A model generated the notes under the pieces. That model was not told the origin of the DNA, ran no database searches, and saw only the letters and a list, made by a program, of their open reading frames with translations. A stretch of DNA of 64,000 nt, taken from Solibacillus sp. FSL W7-1436 (GTDB taxonomy: Bacteria; Bacillota; Bacilli; Bacillales_A; Planococcaceae). A program made the position numbers and the translations under genes. The stretch spans positions 1,850,501 to 1,914,500 of the forward strand of contig NZ_JBBOWV010000001.1 in the NCBI RefSeq assembly GCF_038007305.1, given 5' to 3'. Below are positions 33,258 to 42,105 of this stretch, one piece after another (the stretch's first letter is position 1; each line of letters begins with the position of its first letter).

Positions 33258-33476
33258 TTATCGACTCATCAAAACAGAAATAACATAGTTGCTCATAATG
33301 TCAACATCGAGCTGACTAAATTTATAATTACGTCCTGAACGTCGATTAAACACATTCGCATAAAACACCATATATGGACCGATTATTTGCTTCATCAGAT
33401 TATCGTTATCTCTGCCATTACTGTATGGAGATACTAGGTTAAAAATATCCTTTTGAGCTGTTTCGAAATTTATCAT
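33258..33476 (-). CDS. 72-residue protein of unknown function
   Basis: The ATG at 33476, nine bases after AAAGG, is preferred. The protein begins MINFETAQKDIFNLVSPYSN and is mostly helical, with no membrane span and no recognised domain. It shares direction with the peptide gene at 33015-33101 and with phage-derived remnants. IS110 copy 2 is inserted 50 bp upstream, so its promoter may be separated from it. Confidence 0.55.
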   Translation of the reverse strand: MINFETAQKDIFNLVSPYSNGRDNDNLMKQIIGPYMVFYANVFNRRSGRNYKFSQLDVDIMSNYVISVLMSR

Positions 33477-33642
33477 TCTTATCATCCTTTTTATTTTTAA
33501 TTTATATAAGGTAAACAAAAACAAATAAGGAGCATTCCTGTTAGAAAGATTTTCGGGGACTTGAAAACAAAAAAGCCCTCCTGTATGATGCTTGAGTGTC
33601 AACGGTCATTGACTCATACATCTACAGGGAGGACCCATTCCA

Positions 33643-34920
33643 ATGAATTTTAATACGAATGACAAAATTAATCAAGTTTCTGAAAATACTCTAGTTATCG
33701 GCATCGACATTGCTAAACATAAACATTATGCTTGTGCAATTGATGATCGAGGTCGTGTGCTCCAAAAATCATTTCCAATCATGCAATCACGTATTGGGTT
33801 TGAAAACTTTTATGAACGCCTAATGGCGCTCAAAGCAGCTTATGACAAACAAGAAATTCTCATTGGGTTTGAGCCAACAGGCCATTACTGGATGAACTTA
33901 GCTGCGTTTTTGACGAACTATGGAATTCCATTCGTAATGGTTAATCCAATGCACGTTAATCGCTCGAAGGAATTAGATGACAACCTGCAAACGAAGAATG
34001 ACCAAAAGGATGCGCTAGTCATTGCTCGCCTTATGAGAGACGGTCGTTTCAGCTATCCCCGTCATCTCGAAGGAATCGAGGCTGAGTTACGAAATGGAGC
34101 AACATTACGTTCAAAGATTCAAGAAGATTTAAATGCCTTACAAAATCGCATTATTCGTTGGTTGGATCGCTTTTTCCCTGAATTCACACAAGTGTTTAAA
34201 AGCTTTGGGAAAATGGCCTATGCGGTGCTCGAAATGACACCGTTGCCAACAGATATTGTAGGAAAATCACCAGAAGAATTACTATTTTTATATCGCCAGG
34301 TAGACGGCATGAAAAGCCCACAGCTACCTAAGGCAAAGCAATTAGTCGAGGTTGCAGAAAGCTCAATTGGGCTGACAGAAGGTTTAGTGATGGCCAAATT
34401 CGAAATCGCCACGCTTCTTTCACAGCATAAATTGATGCACGCTCAACTTGACGAATTAACAGCTCAGCTCGTAGAGCTAGCCAAACAAATGATGGAATAT
34501 GAATATTTAGCATCGGTACCTGGAATCGGGGATGTCACGATTGTCGATTTACTATCAGAGGTTGGTTCTTTAGCGCAATATACACATCCACGCCAATTAA
34601 TTAAACTAGCGGGACTCACATTGCGTGAAAACTCTTCTGGTCAGCAAAAAGGACAAAAACGGATTTCCAAGCGAGGTAGAAGAAAACTACGCGCCCTTCT
34701 GTTCCGAGTCATGATGCCGTTAATCTTGCATAATCCAGCCTTTAAGCAATTACATGAATATTACACAACGCGCACGGTCAATCCGCTCCGAAAGAAGCAA
34801 TCAATTGTGGTACTGTGTGGCAAGTTATTGAAAGTTTTACATGCCTTGTGCAAGAGAAAAACATTGTTTAACGAACACCAAATGATGAACGATTTCGCCC
34901 GTCTTCAAACGGCTGCCTAA
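33643..34920 (+). CDS. IS110-family DEDD transposase (copy 2)
   Basis: Same 425-aa product as copy 1, with D22, E77, D120, D123 and the C-terminal Ser region all kept. No difference from copy 1 was seen in the protein, which points to recent transposition and probable activity. Confidence 0.97.
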   Translation: MNFNTNDKINQVSENTLVIGIDIAKHKHYACAIDDRGRVLQKSFPIMQSRIGFENFYERLMALKAAYDKQEILIGFEPTGHYWMNLAAFLTNYGIPFVMVNPMHVNRSKELDDNLQTKNDQKDALVIARLMRDGRFSYPRHLEGIEAELRNGATLRSKIQEDLNALQNRIIRWLDRFFPEFTQVFKSFGKMAYAVLEMTPLPTDIVGKSPEELLFLYRQVDGMKSPQLPKAKQLVEVAESSIGLTEGLVMAKFEIATLLSQHKLMHAQLDELTAQLVELAKQMMEYEYLASVPGIGDVTIVDLLSEVGSLAQYTHPRQLIKLAGLTLRENSSGQQKGQKRISKRGRRKLRALLFRVMMPLILHNPAFKQLHEYYTTRTVNPLRKKQSIVVLCGKLLKVLHALCKRKTLFNEHQMMNDFARLQTAA

Positions 34921-35324
34921 AACGCCACCAACAGAAGTCAAAAACAAGAGGATGACACGGAGAAGCCGGCATTATTTTCACCATCCGACCGTTGAATGAA
35001 TTCAATTGAGTCCACAAAGGAGCATCGCCAGCCTCTGCCTTATGAATAGACCGAACGAAGGAATGTACGCGCAAAAAGACGCCTAGAGACATGGGAGGGT
35101 CCGTCATCATAAGCTACGCAGAGATCCAAAAGTGCATCAAAATACTGCACTGGATTAGGAGAAACATTACCATATAATGGTTTGTCCTTTAGCGAAGCGT
35201 TCGGACATAATGTTAAATAAATCAAGAATTACAAAATAACGATAGATGTATGTGTCAAAAATTATTTTTTGGACATTCAAAAATGGCGCAAGCCATTGAT
35301 ATATCAACATTTATAGAGGGAGGA
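34921..35324 (+). ncRNA. Candidate IS110 guide RNA region (copy 2)
   Basis: Same 404-bp non-coding end as at 26403-26806, including AAGGAGCAT at the matching place. Evidence and doubts are as for copy 1. Confidence 0.35.
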
Positions 35325-35862
35325 AAGATTAAAATGATATATGAAACTCTATGTGGTAAGACTATTATACTGTTCTATTTTCTAAATTTAAATATATTTT
35401 TATACTACTAATATTAGCGTAAAGGGAGAAGATATTTTGAAGAAACTTTTTTAAATCTAGGTCATGGTGGTACCTATCCTGGTGCAGTTAGAAACGGACT
35501 TTACCTATCTTTTTCTTATATGTATTTATTTATATAATAGTTAAAAAGTAGCTAATTCTTCTATTGATAACTCATAATAAAGATTGCTCATTCCTAAGTG
35601 CTCCGGTATGCATTGTAAGTTGTAGTGAAGAAGACAAATAAGTATGTAACATAATAGATCTTAAACTAAAGCACAGACATATGGGTTTAATGGTGTAAAT
35701 GTATGGAATGAGGGAGCAACATTAACACTCACTGAAGATTGTATAAAAACAGAAATTCATCATTTACCTAGTAGTTTATAGTGGATTAAGTAGCACAATT
35801 CACATTTCTTACCGAAAAAATATTAATAACAGAATTAATTCTAATTAATTTGGGAGAATCAG
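35325..35862. other. Decayed region after IS110 copy 2
   Basis: A 25-codon frame starts at ATG 35334 (stop 35411) and would have used the ribosome site cut by the IS. A remnant reading TKAQTYGFNGVNVWNEGATL (35668 onward) with two Cys-free domains missing suggests a broken secreted protein. No intact gene is supported. Confidence 0.45.
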
Positions 35863-36663
35863 ATGAGCTCATTACAAAAGACAGATTTAATTTGGTTTGA
35901 AAAGTTATTTGATATGTCAGGAGGATATGTTTTAGACTTCTCTAACGATAGCTTTCAAATTTTTGTTATTGAGTCTACAGGGATCGATATATTTTCAGGG
36001 AATTATGATGAATATGTATCTAAAGCTAAGCGCTTAAGGAAATTTTGGTCTTTAGAATCGGATTACCATACGCATAAATTATTACTTGATTTAACTAAGT
36101 ATTGGCATGAAAAAAAGTTGTTGTTTGATCAAGAATTTACAGATGACGAATTAAGAACGTACGAAAAATGTAAATTTGTATTAGAGAAATTACAGGGGAG
36201 TTCAATAATTGAACCTATTGATAGTTTGGAAAACATAAGTGGATTAGATAATACTTCTATTAACTTATTAGCAGCGGAAATAAAACGCAATGTTGCTAAT
36301 AATCAGGCAGAGTTGGCATTGGATAGGCTACATACATTTAGTACAAGATTCTTTAGAAATCTTTGTACTAAACATAATTTACTTTTTGAGAAACATGATG
36401 CACTACACACTTTGATAGCTAAATATCGATTGTTTCTTGAAAGTAATCTTTTAATCCAATCAACAATGACCTTACAAATTATAAAAACAAACACTAATAT
36501 CCTAAATAATTTTAACACTGTCAGAAACGAAGAAAGTTTTGCCCATGATAATATAATTTTAAATAAAATTGAAAGTAAGCTAATTTGTAATCATGTTATT
36601 TCACTATTAAAATTTATTGATGAATTAGAGAAAGAAATTGAAGAGACTTCTATTAGGCAATAA
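35863..36663 (+). CDS. AbiJ-like abortive infection protein (HEPN motif)
   Basis: A 266-aa protein. The N-terminal part (VLDFSNDSFQIFVIESTGIDIFSGNYDEYVSKAKRLRKFW) matches the AbiJ N-terminal domain type. The C-terminal part (LDRLHTFSTRFFRNLCTKHNL ... NTVRNEESFAHDN) is the Abi_C type, with R221-N222 and H228 giving an R-x6-H HEPN ribonuclease motif. Such proteins are toxins that stop growth upon phage infection. No antitoxin-like partner is adjacent. Family assignment is from motif memory. Confidence 0.78.
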   Translation: MSSLQKTDLIWFEKLFDMSGGYVLDFSNDSFQIFVIESTGIDIFSGNYDEYVSKAKRLRKFWSLESDYHTHKLLLDLTKYWHEKKLLFDQEFTDDELRTYEKCKFVLEKLQGSSIIEPIDSLENISGLDNTSINLLAAEIKRNVANNQAELALDRLHTFSTRFFRNLCTKHNLLFEKHDALHTLIAKYRLFLESNLLIQSTMTLQIIKTNTNILNNFNTVRNEESFAHDNIILNKIESKLICNHVISLLKFIDELEKEIEETSIRQ

Positions 36664-36677
36664 TTATAAAAACAAAG

Positions 36678-36710
36678 AAAATCCAAAGGAGTTATTCTCC
36701 TTGGATTTTT
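36678..36710. terminator. Bidirectional terminator between the Abi gene and topB
   Basis: AAAATCCAAAGGAG (36678-36691) pairs with CTCCTTGGATTTTT (36697-36710); A and T runs on both sides serve the two convergent genes. Confidence 0.85.
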
Positions 36711-36715
36711 TAAAG

Positions 36716-38905
36716 TTAATCTTCTAATTTTAATCCTTTCAATAAATCCGCAAATGCATTATTAATCGGCTCCGCTTCTTTCTCTTGCTGTTTCAAGTAC
36801 TTCTGTACACTACGTTTGTCCACTTTGCCGCCGCCTTCTTTTTTACGACGTGCTTCAAATGCAGATAACTTTTCGCGGTAACCGCATTTACATACGAAGA
36901 TTTGACCGTCGCCTTGACCGTGCAACTCTAGCTTTTTCTTACATTGCGGGCAGCGGGCATTTGTCACGCGTGATACATTTTTACGGTGACCACATTCGCG
37001 GTCTTGGCACACAAGCATTTTTCCTTTTTTACCGTTCACTTCAAGCATTGGCTTACCACAATCAGGACAAGACTTTGTTGAAATATTGTCATGCTTGAAT
37101 TTTTTATCGCTATTTTTAATGTCAGCTACTATTTCTTTGGTATGTTGCTTCATTTCGTTTATAAATGTATCTTTTTTCAGTTTACCTTTAGCAATTAACT
37201 CAAGCTTTTGTTCCCACTGTGCCGTTGTTTCAGGAGATTTTAATTCATTCGGCACTAAATCAAGCAGCTGACGTCCTTTAGAAGTAATATGAATGTCCTT
37301 ACCACGCTTCTCAATTAAGAATGAATTAAATAGCTTTTCAATGATATCTGCACGTGTCGCTACTGTCCCTAATCCACCAGTCGTTTTTAACGTATCTGCA
37401 AGCTGCTTGTTTTGCGTGTTCATATACTTTGTAGGGTTTTCCATTGCAGACAGGATAGAAGCCTCTGTAAAGCGTGCAGGCGCCTTTGTTTGACCTGATG
37501 TTTGCGCAAGTAGATTTACTTTTAATACTTGGCCTTTTTCAAGACGAGGCAATAGCTGCTCTTTTACATCTTCGTTTGATTCTTCATCATCAAAGCGATT
37601 TGAATAAACTTCCTTCCAACCAGCTGTAATGACTGTTTTTCCACGAGCAATAAATTTTTCCGTACCGATTTGAGCCTGTACAGTTAATTGCTCGTATTCA
37701 TGGGCAGGGAACAATACTGCTAAGAAACGTTTTACGACTAAGTCATAAATTTTGCGTTCTTTATCTGAAAACGCCGAGAAGTTCACATATTCTTCAGTTG
37801 GAATAATCGCATGGTGATCAGACACTTTAGAATCGTCTACAAATGCTTTAGAAGCTTTAATAGGCTTCGCCAATATTTTGTTAGCCAACGTACGATATTC
37901 GCCAACAGCGCATGCTTTTAAGCGCTCTGGAAGGGTGCTAACGATATCTGATGATAAATAACGTGAATCTGTACGTGGATACGTTAATACTTTATGTGAT
38001 TCATACAGCTTTTGCATAATGTTTAACGTTTCTTTTGCAGAATAGCCAAACATTTTATTAGCATCACGTTGCAATTCAGTTAAATCATACAGACCTGGAG
38101 AGAACGCTTTTTTCGGTTTACGGTCAATGACGATTACTTTTGCATCTTGCTTATCTAATGTGCTAACAATTGCATCAATTTTGTCTTTTGCAAAGCTGCG
38201 TGAATTGCCATTTGTATCTTGCCAAGTTAATTTTAATTCTCTTGTTTGTGCTTCAATACCGTAGTACGTTTGAGCTTTGAAGTTTTTAATTTCATCTTCA
38301 CGTGCTGCAACCATTGCTACTACTGGAGTTTGAACTCTGCCAGTGTTCAGCTGTGCATTATATTTAGTAGAAAGAGCACGACTTGAGTTTAATCCTAAAA
38401 ACCAATCAGCTTCGCTACGTGCTACTGCTGCATGATATAAGTCTTCGTATGCTTTACCTGGTTTTAAATTTGCAAAGCCTTCTTTAATCGCTTTATCCGT
38501 TACAGATGAAATCCATAAGCGTTTAATCGGCTTATTTACTTTCGCACGATCAATAATCCAACGAGCAACTAGTTCGCCTTCGCGACCTGCATCTGTTGCA
38601 ATGATAATTTCTTTGACATCATTACGTGTAAGCTGTGATTTTACCGCATTAAATTGCTTGCTTGTCTGCTTGATTGTTGTTAGTTTCAGACGTTCTGGTA
38701 GCATCGGTAAATCAGCTAAATCCCATTTCTTATATTTTTCGTCATAGCTTTCTGGATCTGCTAGTGTTACTAAATGTCCTAACGCCCACGTGACGATATA
38801 TTTGTCTCCTTCTAAAAATCCATTACCTTTTTTATGACACTTCAGCACATTCGCAATATCGCGTGCTACTGAAGGTTTCTCTGCTAATACTACACTCTTA
38901 GCCAT
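36716..38905 (-). CDS. topB: DNA topoisomerase III
   Basis: A 729-aa type IA topoisomerase that removes negative supercoils and decatenates DNA through a single-strand break. TOPRIM domain at the N-terminus (VLAEKPSVARDIANVL, ATDAGREGELVARWI), catalytic Tyr in YPRTDSRYLSSD, and C-terminal zinc ribbons CPDCGKPM...CQDRECG and CPQCKKKL...CKCGY. Length and ends are normal for Bacillales TopB. A convergent terminator follows. It marks a likely return to chromosomal sequence, although topB paralogs also ride on mobile DNA. Confidence 0.96.
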   Translation of the reverse strand: MAKSVVLAEKPSVARDIANVLKCHKKGNGFLEGDKYIVTWALGHLVTLADPESYDEKYKKWDLADLPMLPERLKLTTIKQTSKQFNAVKSQLTRNDVKEIIIATDAGREGELVARWIIDRAKVNKPIKRLWISSVTDKAIKEGFANLKPGKAYEDLYHAAVARSEADWFLGLNSSRALSTKYNAQLNTGRVQTPVVAMVAAREDEIKNFKAQTYYGIEAQTRELKLTWQDTNGNSRSFAKDKIDAIVSTLDKQDAKVIVIDRKPKKAFSPGLYDLTELQRDANKMFGYSAKETLNIMQKLYESHKVLTYPRTDSRYLSSDIVSTLPERLKACAVGEYRTLANKILAKPIKASKAFVDDSKVSDHHAIIPTEEYVNFSAFSDKERKIYDLVVKRFLAVLFPAHEYEQLTVQAQIGTEKFIARGKTVITAGWKEVYSNRFDDEESNEDVKEQLLPRLEKGQVLKVNLLAQTSGQTKAPARFTEASILSAMENPTKYMNTQNKQLADTLKTTGGLGTVATRADIIEKLFNSFLIEKRGKDIHITSKGRQLLDLVPNELKSPETTAQWEQKLELIAKGKLKKDTFINEMKQHTKEIVADIKNSDKKFKHDNISTKSCPDCGKPMLEVNGKKGKMLVCQDRECGHRKNVSRVTNARCPQCKKKLELHGQGDGQIFVCKCGYREKLSAFEARRKKEGGGKVDKRSVQKYLKQQEKEAEPINNAFADLLKGLKLED

Positions 38906-39054
38906 ATAAACATCCTTTCGTACTTCGTTGTGTTTAATATAGCATAACGTATAAAATAAAAAAATTTCTTAATACAATATCAAAATATACACTTTTTAAC
39001 ATTATTTTTGTTTTGTAGTATATTTGAACATATATAGAAAGGTGGGTCTATTCA

Positions 39055-39212
39055 ATGAGTAAAAAGGATTTAGGTTATAGATTAACCGCATACTTAAACA
39101 TTAATTCTTCTAAGTATTATAGATTTAAAAAAGATGATTTATTAAAAGAAAGAGAAAAAATTATTAAACAATTAACTAGTTCTGATTTGAAACCGGTGTT
39201 TGTCAATATAGT
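39055..39212 (+). pseudogene. Gene truncated by IS3
   Basis: ATG at 39055 after AAAGGTGGG; 52 native codons (MSKKDLGYRLTAYLN...) rich in Lys/Arg before the IS3 end at 39213. The frame continues into the IS to 39288 by chance. Not recognised. Confidence 0.6.
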
Positions 39213-39315
39213 TGTCGCATCGAGCTATTTTACTTTTCTACTAAACTCCTATTCGTTCCAATCAAATCCCCAATTCAATCGAAGCTAGCGCGCTGTGCTT
39301 GCTGTCCTGTGGATG

Positions 39316-39346
39316 TTCAATGGAAAGAAAATCACTTTCCATTGAA
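39316..39346. terminator. Hairpin inside the IS3 3' end
   Basis: TTCAATGGAAAG pairs with CTTTCCATTGAA around AAAATCA; likely the element's own transcription stop. Confidence 0.6.
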
Positions 39347-39371
39347 CTTCAACAGGGAAAAGGGGGATTTT

Positions 39372-40433
39372 TTATTCCTGAACGACTTCTTTTATCGGAT
39401 TCAGTGCGACTTGTTGTTGCGCTGACCAATTGCGTGTCTGCCCAGCCCAACGTTCTGGATGCTTTTGTTTGGCTTCTTCATACACTAATTTTCTTTTCTC
39501 TAAAATTCCGATATGTTTACCAGTATGGCACTGCACCGGCGTCACAAATTTCAGGGCGCTATGTAAATGTACTTCGTTGTACCAACGAATAAATTTTATT
39601 GCCCAAGCACGTGCTTCCTCTAAAGACTTAAACCCTTTTCGCGGGAAATCAGGGCGGTATTTCAACGTCCGAAACATCGCTTCTGAATAGGGATTATCGT
39701 TGCTGACACGTGGTCTTGAATACGAGCTTTGAATACCCATTTTCTCCAGAAACCCTTGAAAAGTGGAGGCTTTCATCGGGCTGCCATTATCCGAATGAAG
39801 GACGAGTGGTGCACCTTGAATTTTTTCATTCAGTACCGCTTTTTGCACCAGTTGCTCCGCATAGTTTGCTTCTTCGGTTTCCCAAACCTCCCAGCCGACA
39901 ACCTTGCGACTAAATAAATCAATGATTAAATAAAGACGATAAAACATACCTTTCACAGGTCCTGCTAACCACGTAATGTCCCATGTCCATACTTGATTCG
40001 GTGCCACAGCGAGATGACTTTCCGGTACCCGCTTCGTCGGTTTTTGACTAAAGCCTCGGTGATTTTGCATCTTTTCTTCGCGTAATACACGGTAAAATGT
40101 TGATTCTGAAGCGATGTACGTTCCTTGATCTGCTAACTTTGGGAAAATTTGCGTTGGCGGTAAATCGGCATATTCATCCTGCTTCACAACGGTTAAAATC
40201 TCTGTTCGTTCTTCTTCGGACAGCTTATTTTTCGGTAGGGGACGCTTGGCGATAAGGCGTTGGTCCAACTGGATTTCCCCGTCCTTTACCCAACGTTCAT
40301 ACGTGCGAACACTAATATGCAATTCTTCACATGCTTTTGCCAATCGCGCCCCGTTTCGGTTCGCTTCTTGAATCAATTCTACTGCGAGTTTGCGATTTGA
40401 CGGGCAGGTCATTCTTCCTCGTCGTCCCCCCAA
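39372..40433 (-). CDS. IS3-family transposase OrfB
   Basis: A 353-aa frame with the rve integrase core: WTWDITWLAGP (first D), LVLHSDNGSPM (second D), and SNDNPYSEAMFRTLKYRP (catalytic E). The segment before it (ILTVVKQDEYADLPPTQIFPKLADQG) is the HTH_21 part. It is in the -1 frame relative to OrfA and has no ribosome site, so it is made as an OrfAB fusion. Confidence 0.94.
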   Translation of the reverse strand: MGGRRGRMTCPSNRKLAVELIQEANRNGARLAKACEELHISVRTYERWVKDGEIQLDQRLIAKRPLPKNKLSEEERTEILTVVKQDEYADLPPTQIFPKLADQGTYIASESTFYRVLREEKMQNHRGFSQKPTKRVPESHLAVAPNQVWTWDITWLAGPVKGMFYRLYLIIDLFSRKVVGWEVWETEEANYAEQLVQKAVLNEKIQGAPLVLHSDNGSPMKASTFQGFLEKMGIQSSYSRPRVSNDNPYSEAMFRTLKYRPDFPRKGFKSLEEARAWAIKFIRWYNEVHLHSALKFVTPVQCHTGKHIGILEKRKLVYEEAKQKHPERWAGQTRNWSAQQQVALNPIKEVVQE

Positions 40434-40924
40434 ATCGCTTGGGCCTTTTTTCGAAGGAGTAATAAGGCTGCCGCTTCTGCCAATGCCTTTTCTTTCTTCT
40501 GTAAGTCCTTCTCCAACGCCTTTGCCCGTTGCTTTTCTTCCTTTAATTGCCCATTCAACTGCTTTGCCTGATCAAATGCCTGACCATTTGCCTGAAGACA
40601 AACTTCTTTCCATGCTTCGATCTGCTCACGATATAAGCCTTTTCGACGACAATATTCCGCTAACTCAGCTTCATTCATCGAGAAGGTTTCCATTACTACT
40701 AAAAATTTATCATGGCTGCTCCATTTATCGCTTGTTTGACCATTGCCAGGTGTTGCACTACCTGCTGCACGTGCTTCCTTGCGCCATTTATATAGGGTAG
40801 CTTCTGTAATGCCTGTTTCCTCATTTATTTTCGCTACCGCTTCGTTTTGTGGTGGCATCATGCGTGCAACAACGGCTTGTTTTTGTTCAGCCGTGTAGCG
40901 GATACGTTCTCTTTTCATTGTCAT
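40409..40924 (-). CDS. IS3-family transposase OrfA
   Basis: A 171-aa HTH_8-type protein (YTAEQKQAVVARMMPP...ITEATLYKWRKEARAAG) with a leucine-zipper coiled coil toward the C-terminus (LKEEKQRAKALEKDLQKKEKAL). On the minus strand A-AAA-AAG at 40451-40445 is in the right phase for -1 slippage into OrfB. Confidence 0.92.
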   Translation of the reverse strand: MTMKRERIRYTAEQKQAVVARMMPPQNEAVAKINEETGITEATLYKWRKEARAAGSATPGNGQTSDKWSSHDKFLVVMETFSMNEAELAEYCRRKGLYREQIEAWKEVCLQANGQAFDQAKQLNGQLKEEKQRAKALEKDLQKKEKALAEAAALLLLRKKAQAIWGDDEEE

Positions 40925-40978
40925 TCGTCTCGACCTCCGTGTTTTTACTTTACTATACCACGTAAGCTCGGTACGACA

Positions 40979-41241
40979 TCTATCCTAACAGAGGGGGCAA
41001 ACCAGATGATTGCTACAACAGACCCGTAACTTAAAAATCCTGTTAAAATGACAGACCAACCTGGATGATACCCTAGGCCAAATGATAAATAGAGGGGAAG
41101 GGCAATCGTACAAATGATAACACCCCAAATAGTAAGTCGCCCCCAGAAATGTGCCTGACTATGAAACGCTGCAAAGTTTTCCTCGCTTTTTGCAGGTGAA
41201 GCAACTGTTGTGTGACGCTCTAAAACGACCATTTTCATCAT
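40979..41241 (-). pseudogene. Membrane protein of the DUF5058 operon, truncated by IS3
   Basis: 87 native codons: a soluble start (MMKMVVLERHTTVASPAKSE) then two spans (LTIWGVIICTIALPLYLSF, WSVILTGFLSYGSVVAIIWF). The frame runs into the IS tip and stops at 40945. It begins 10 bp after the DUF5058 gene. Its usual partner role is unknown; the rest of the protein is missing. Confidence 0.75.
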
Positions 41242-41251
41242 CCTCCTTCTA

Positions 41252-41962
41252 TTAAACTAAAAAATACCCGACGCTCATACCGACTAAAATAACTAATCCT
41301 AGCGACCATTCACGGAGCCAATTCAGGTTGAACCGTTGTGCGGCCCACATAATAGCCGGCATGACAACTAAAGCGACTAAAAAAATAATCGTTTCATTCA
41401 TGCCTTTTGCGATCTGGCCCCCGCCAAAATACCCGAAAGCACCAATCATTGCTGCAGTCGAAACGACGCTCAACCACTTTGCCCGGTTACCGCCGCCGCT
41501 TGTTAATTTACCTTGAAGACGGCCAAGGGATTTCGTGAATAGTGCTGTTACAAGGAGCCAGCCCATGCCGCCTAAACACATTGTCCACGCTGCTGCTGTA
41601 AATGCTTGTGCCGAGAAGTTTTTGTCGCTTAACTGTTCACCTGCCGCTTCCGCTCCGAGACTTGCTCCTACCGTCTCGATTGGTGCGGACCCCACGATAC
41701 CGATTCGCATCATTGTTGTTGGTTCACCAATTAAAGTGATTAATGAAATGGCAACGATGATAATGGCAAATGACGGACCGAGTGAACTGATTGCACCTGT
41801 TCGGATAATAGAAGTGACTTCCTTGTTCGTTAAGCCGACTTCCGGTGCAACTTTTTTCGATATACGTATAAAGACAATGGCTTGGAAAATTACGATAAGC
41901 ACAACGACAAATGATAAAACCCATAACACCGGATGATCCATAATTTCTGATGCTAAGTTCAA
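41252..41962 (-). CDS. DUF5058 family membrane protein
   Basis: A 236-aa protein with about six spans, starting MNLASEIMDHPVLWVLSFVV. VGLTNKEVTSIIRTGAISSLGPSFAIIIVAISLITLIGEPTTMMRIG is the family's conserved region. Function unknown, presumed transporter. It is the first gene of an operon whose second gene is cut by IS3. The divergent GAF/PucR-type regulator 143 bp away is a likely controller. Confidence 0.8.
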   Translation of the reverse strand: MNLASEIMDHPVLWVLSFVVVLIVIFQAIVFIRISKKVAPEVGLTNKEVTSIIRTGAISSLGPSFAIIIVAISLITLIGEPTTMMRIGIVGSAPIETVGASLGAEAAGEQLSDKNFSAQAFTAAAWTMCLGGMGWLLVTALFTKSLGRLQGKLTSGGGNRAKWLSVVSTAAMIGAFGYFGGGQIAKGMNETIIFLVALVVMPAIMWAAQRFNLNWLREWSLGLVILVGMSVGYFLV

Positions 41963-42105
41963 AAAGACCCCTCCTTTTAATTGACGGACAATTCAGTTTT
42001 TTTACACTATACTTTGTTTACGTATTGCGAAACAATGTGTAATCCTCTATATTTATAAATAAAATTATGGAATATTCTATATATTTAAGAAAGAGGGGAA
42101 TGTCT

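Larger units (their letters stand above)
33526..35324 (+). mobile_element. IS110-family element, copy 2
   Basis: Same 1799-bp unit as 25008-26806. Removing it joins AAATAAGGAG to GAAAGATTAAAATG, that is, a perfect ribosome binding site and ATG. It therefore lies inside the Shine-Dalgarno sequence of the small gene at 35334. Confidence 0.94.
39213..40978 (-). mobile_element. IS3-family element
   Basis: 1766 bp. The tips TGTCGCATCGAGCT (39213) and, inward from 40978, TGTCGTACCGAGCT form inverted repeats. Two overlapping minus-strand frames are joined by a -1 slip site. Left flank AGT and right flank TCT differ, so no target duplication remains. Confidence 0.9.

Noticed and set aside
26806-33526. 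Composite transposon made by IS110 copies 1 and 2
   Set aside because: IS110 elements do not make composite transposons in the usual way and each copy has its own target context; independent insertions fit better.
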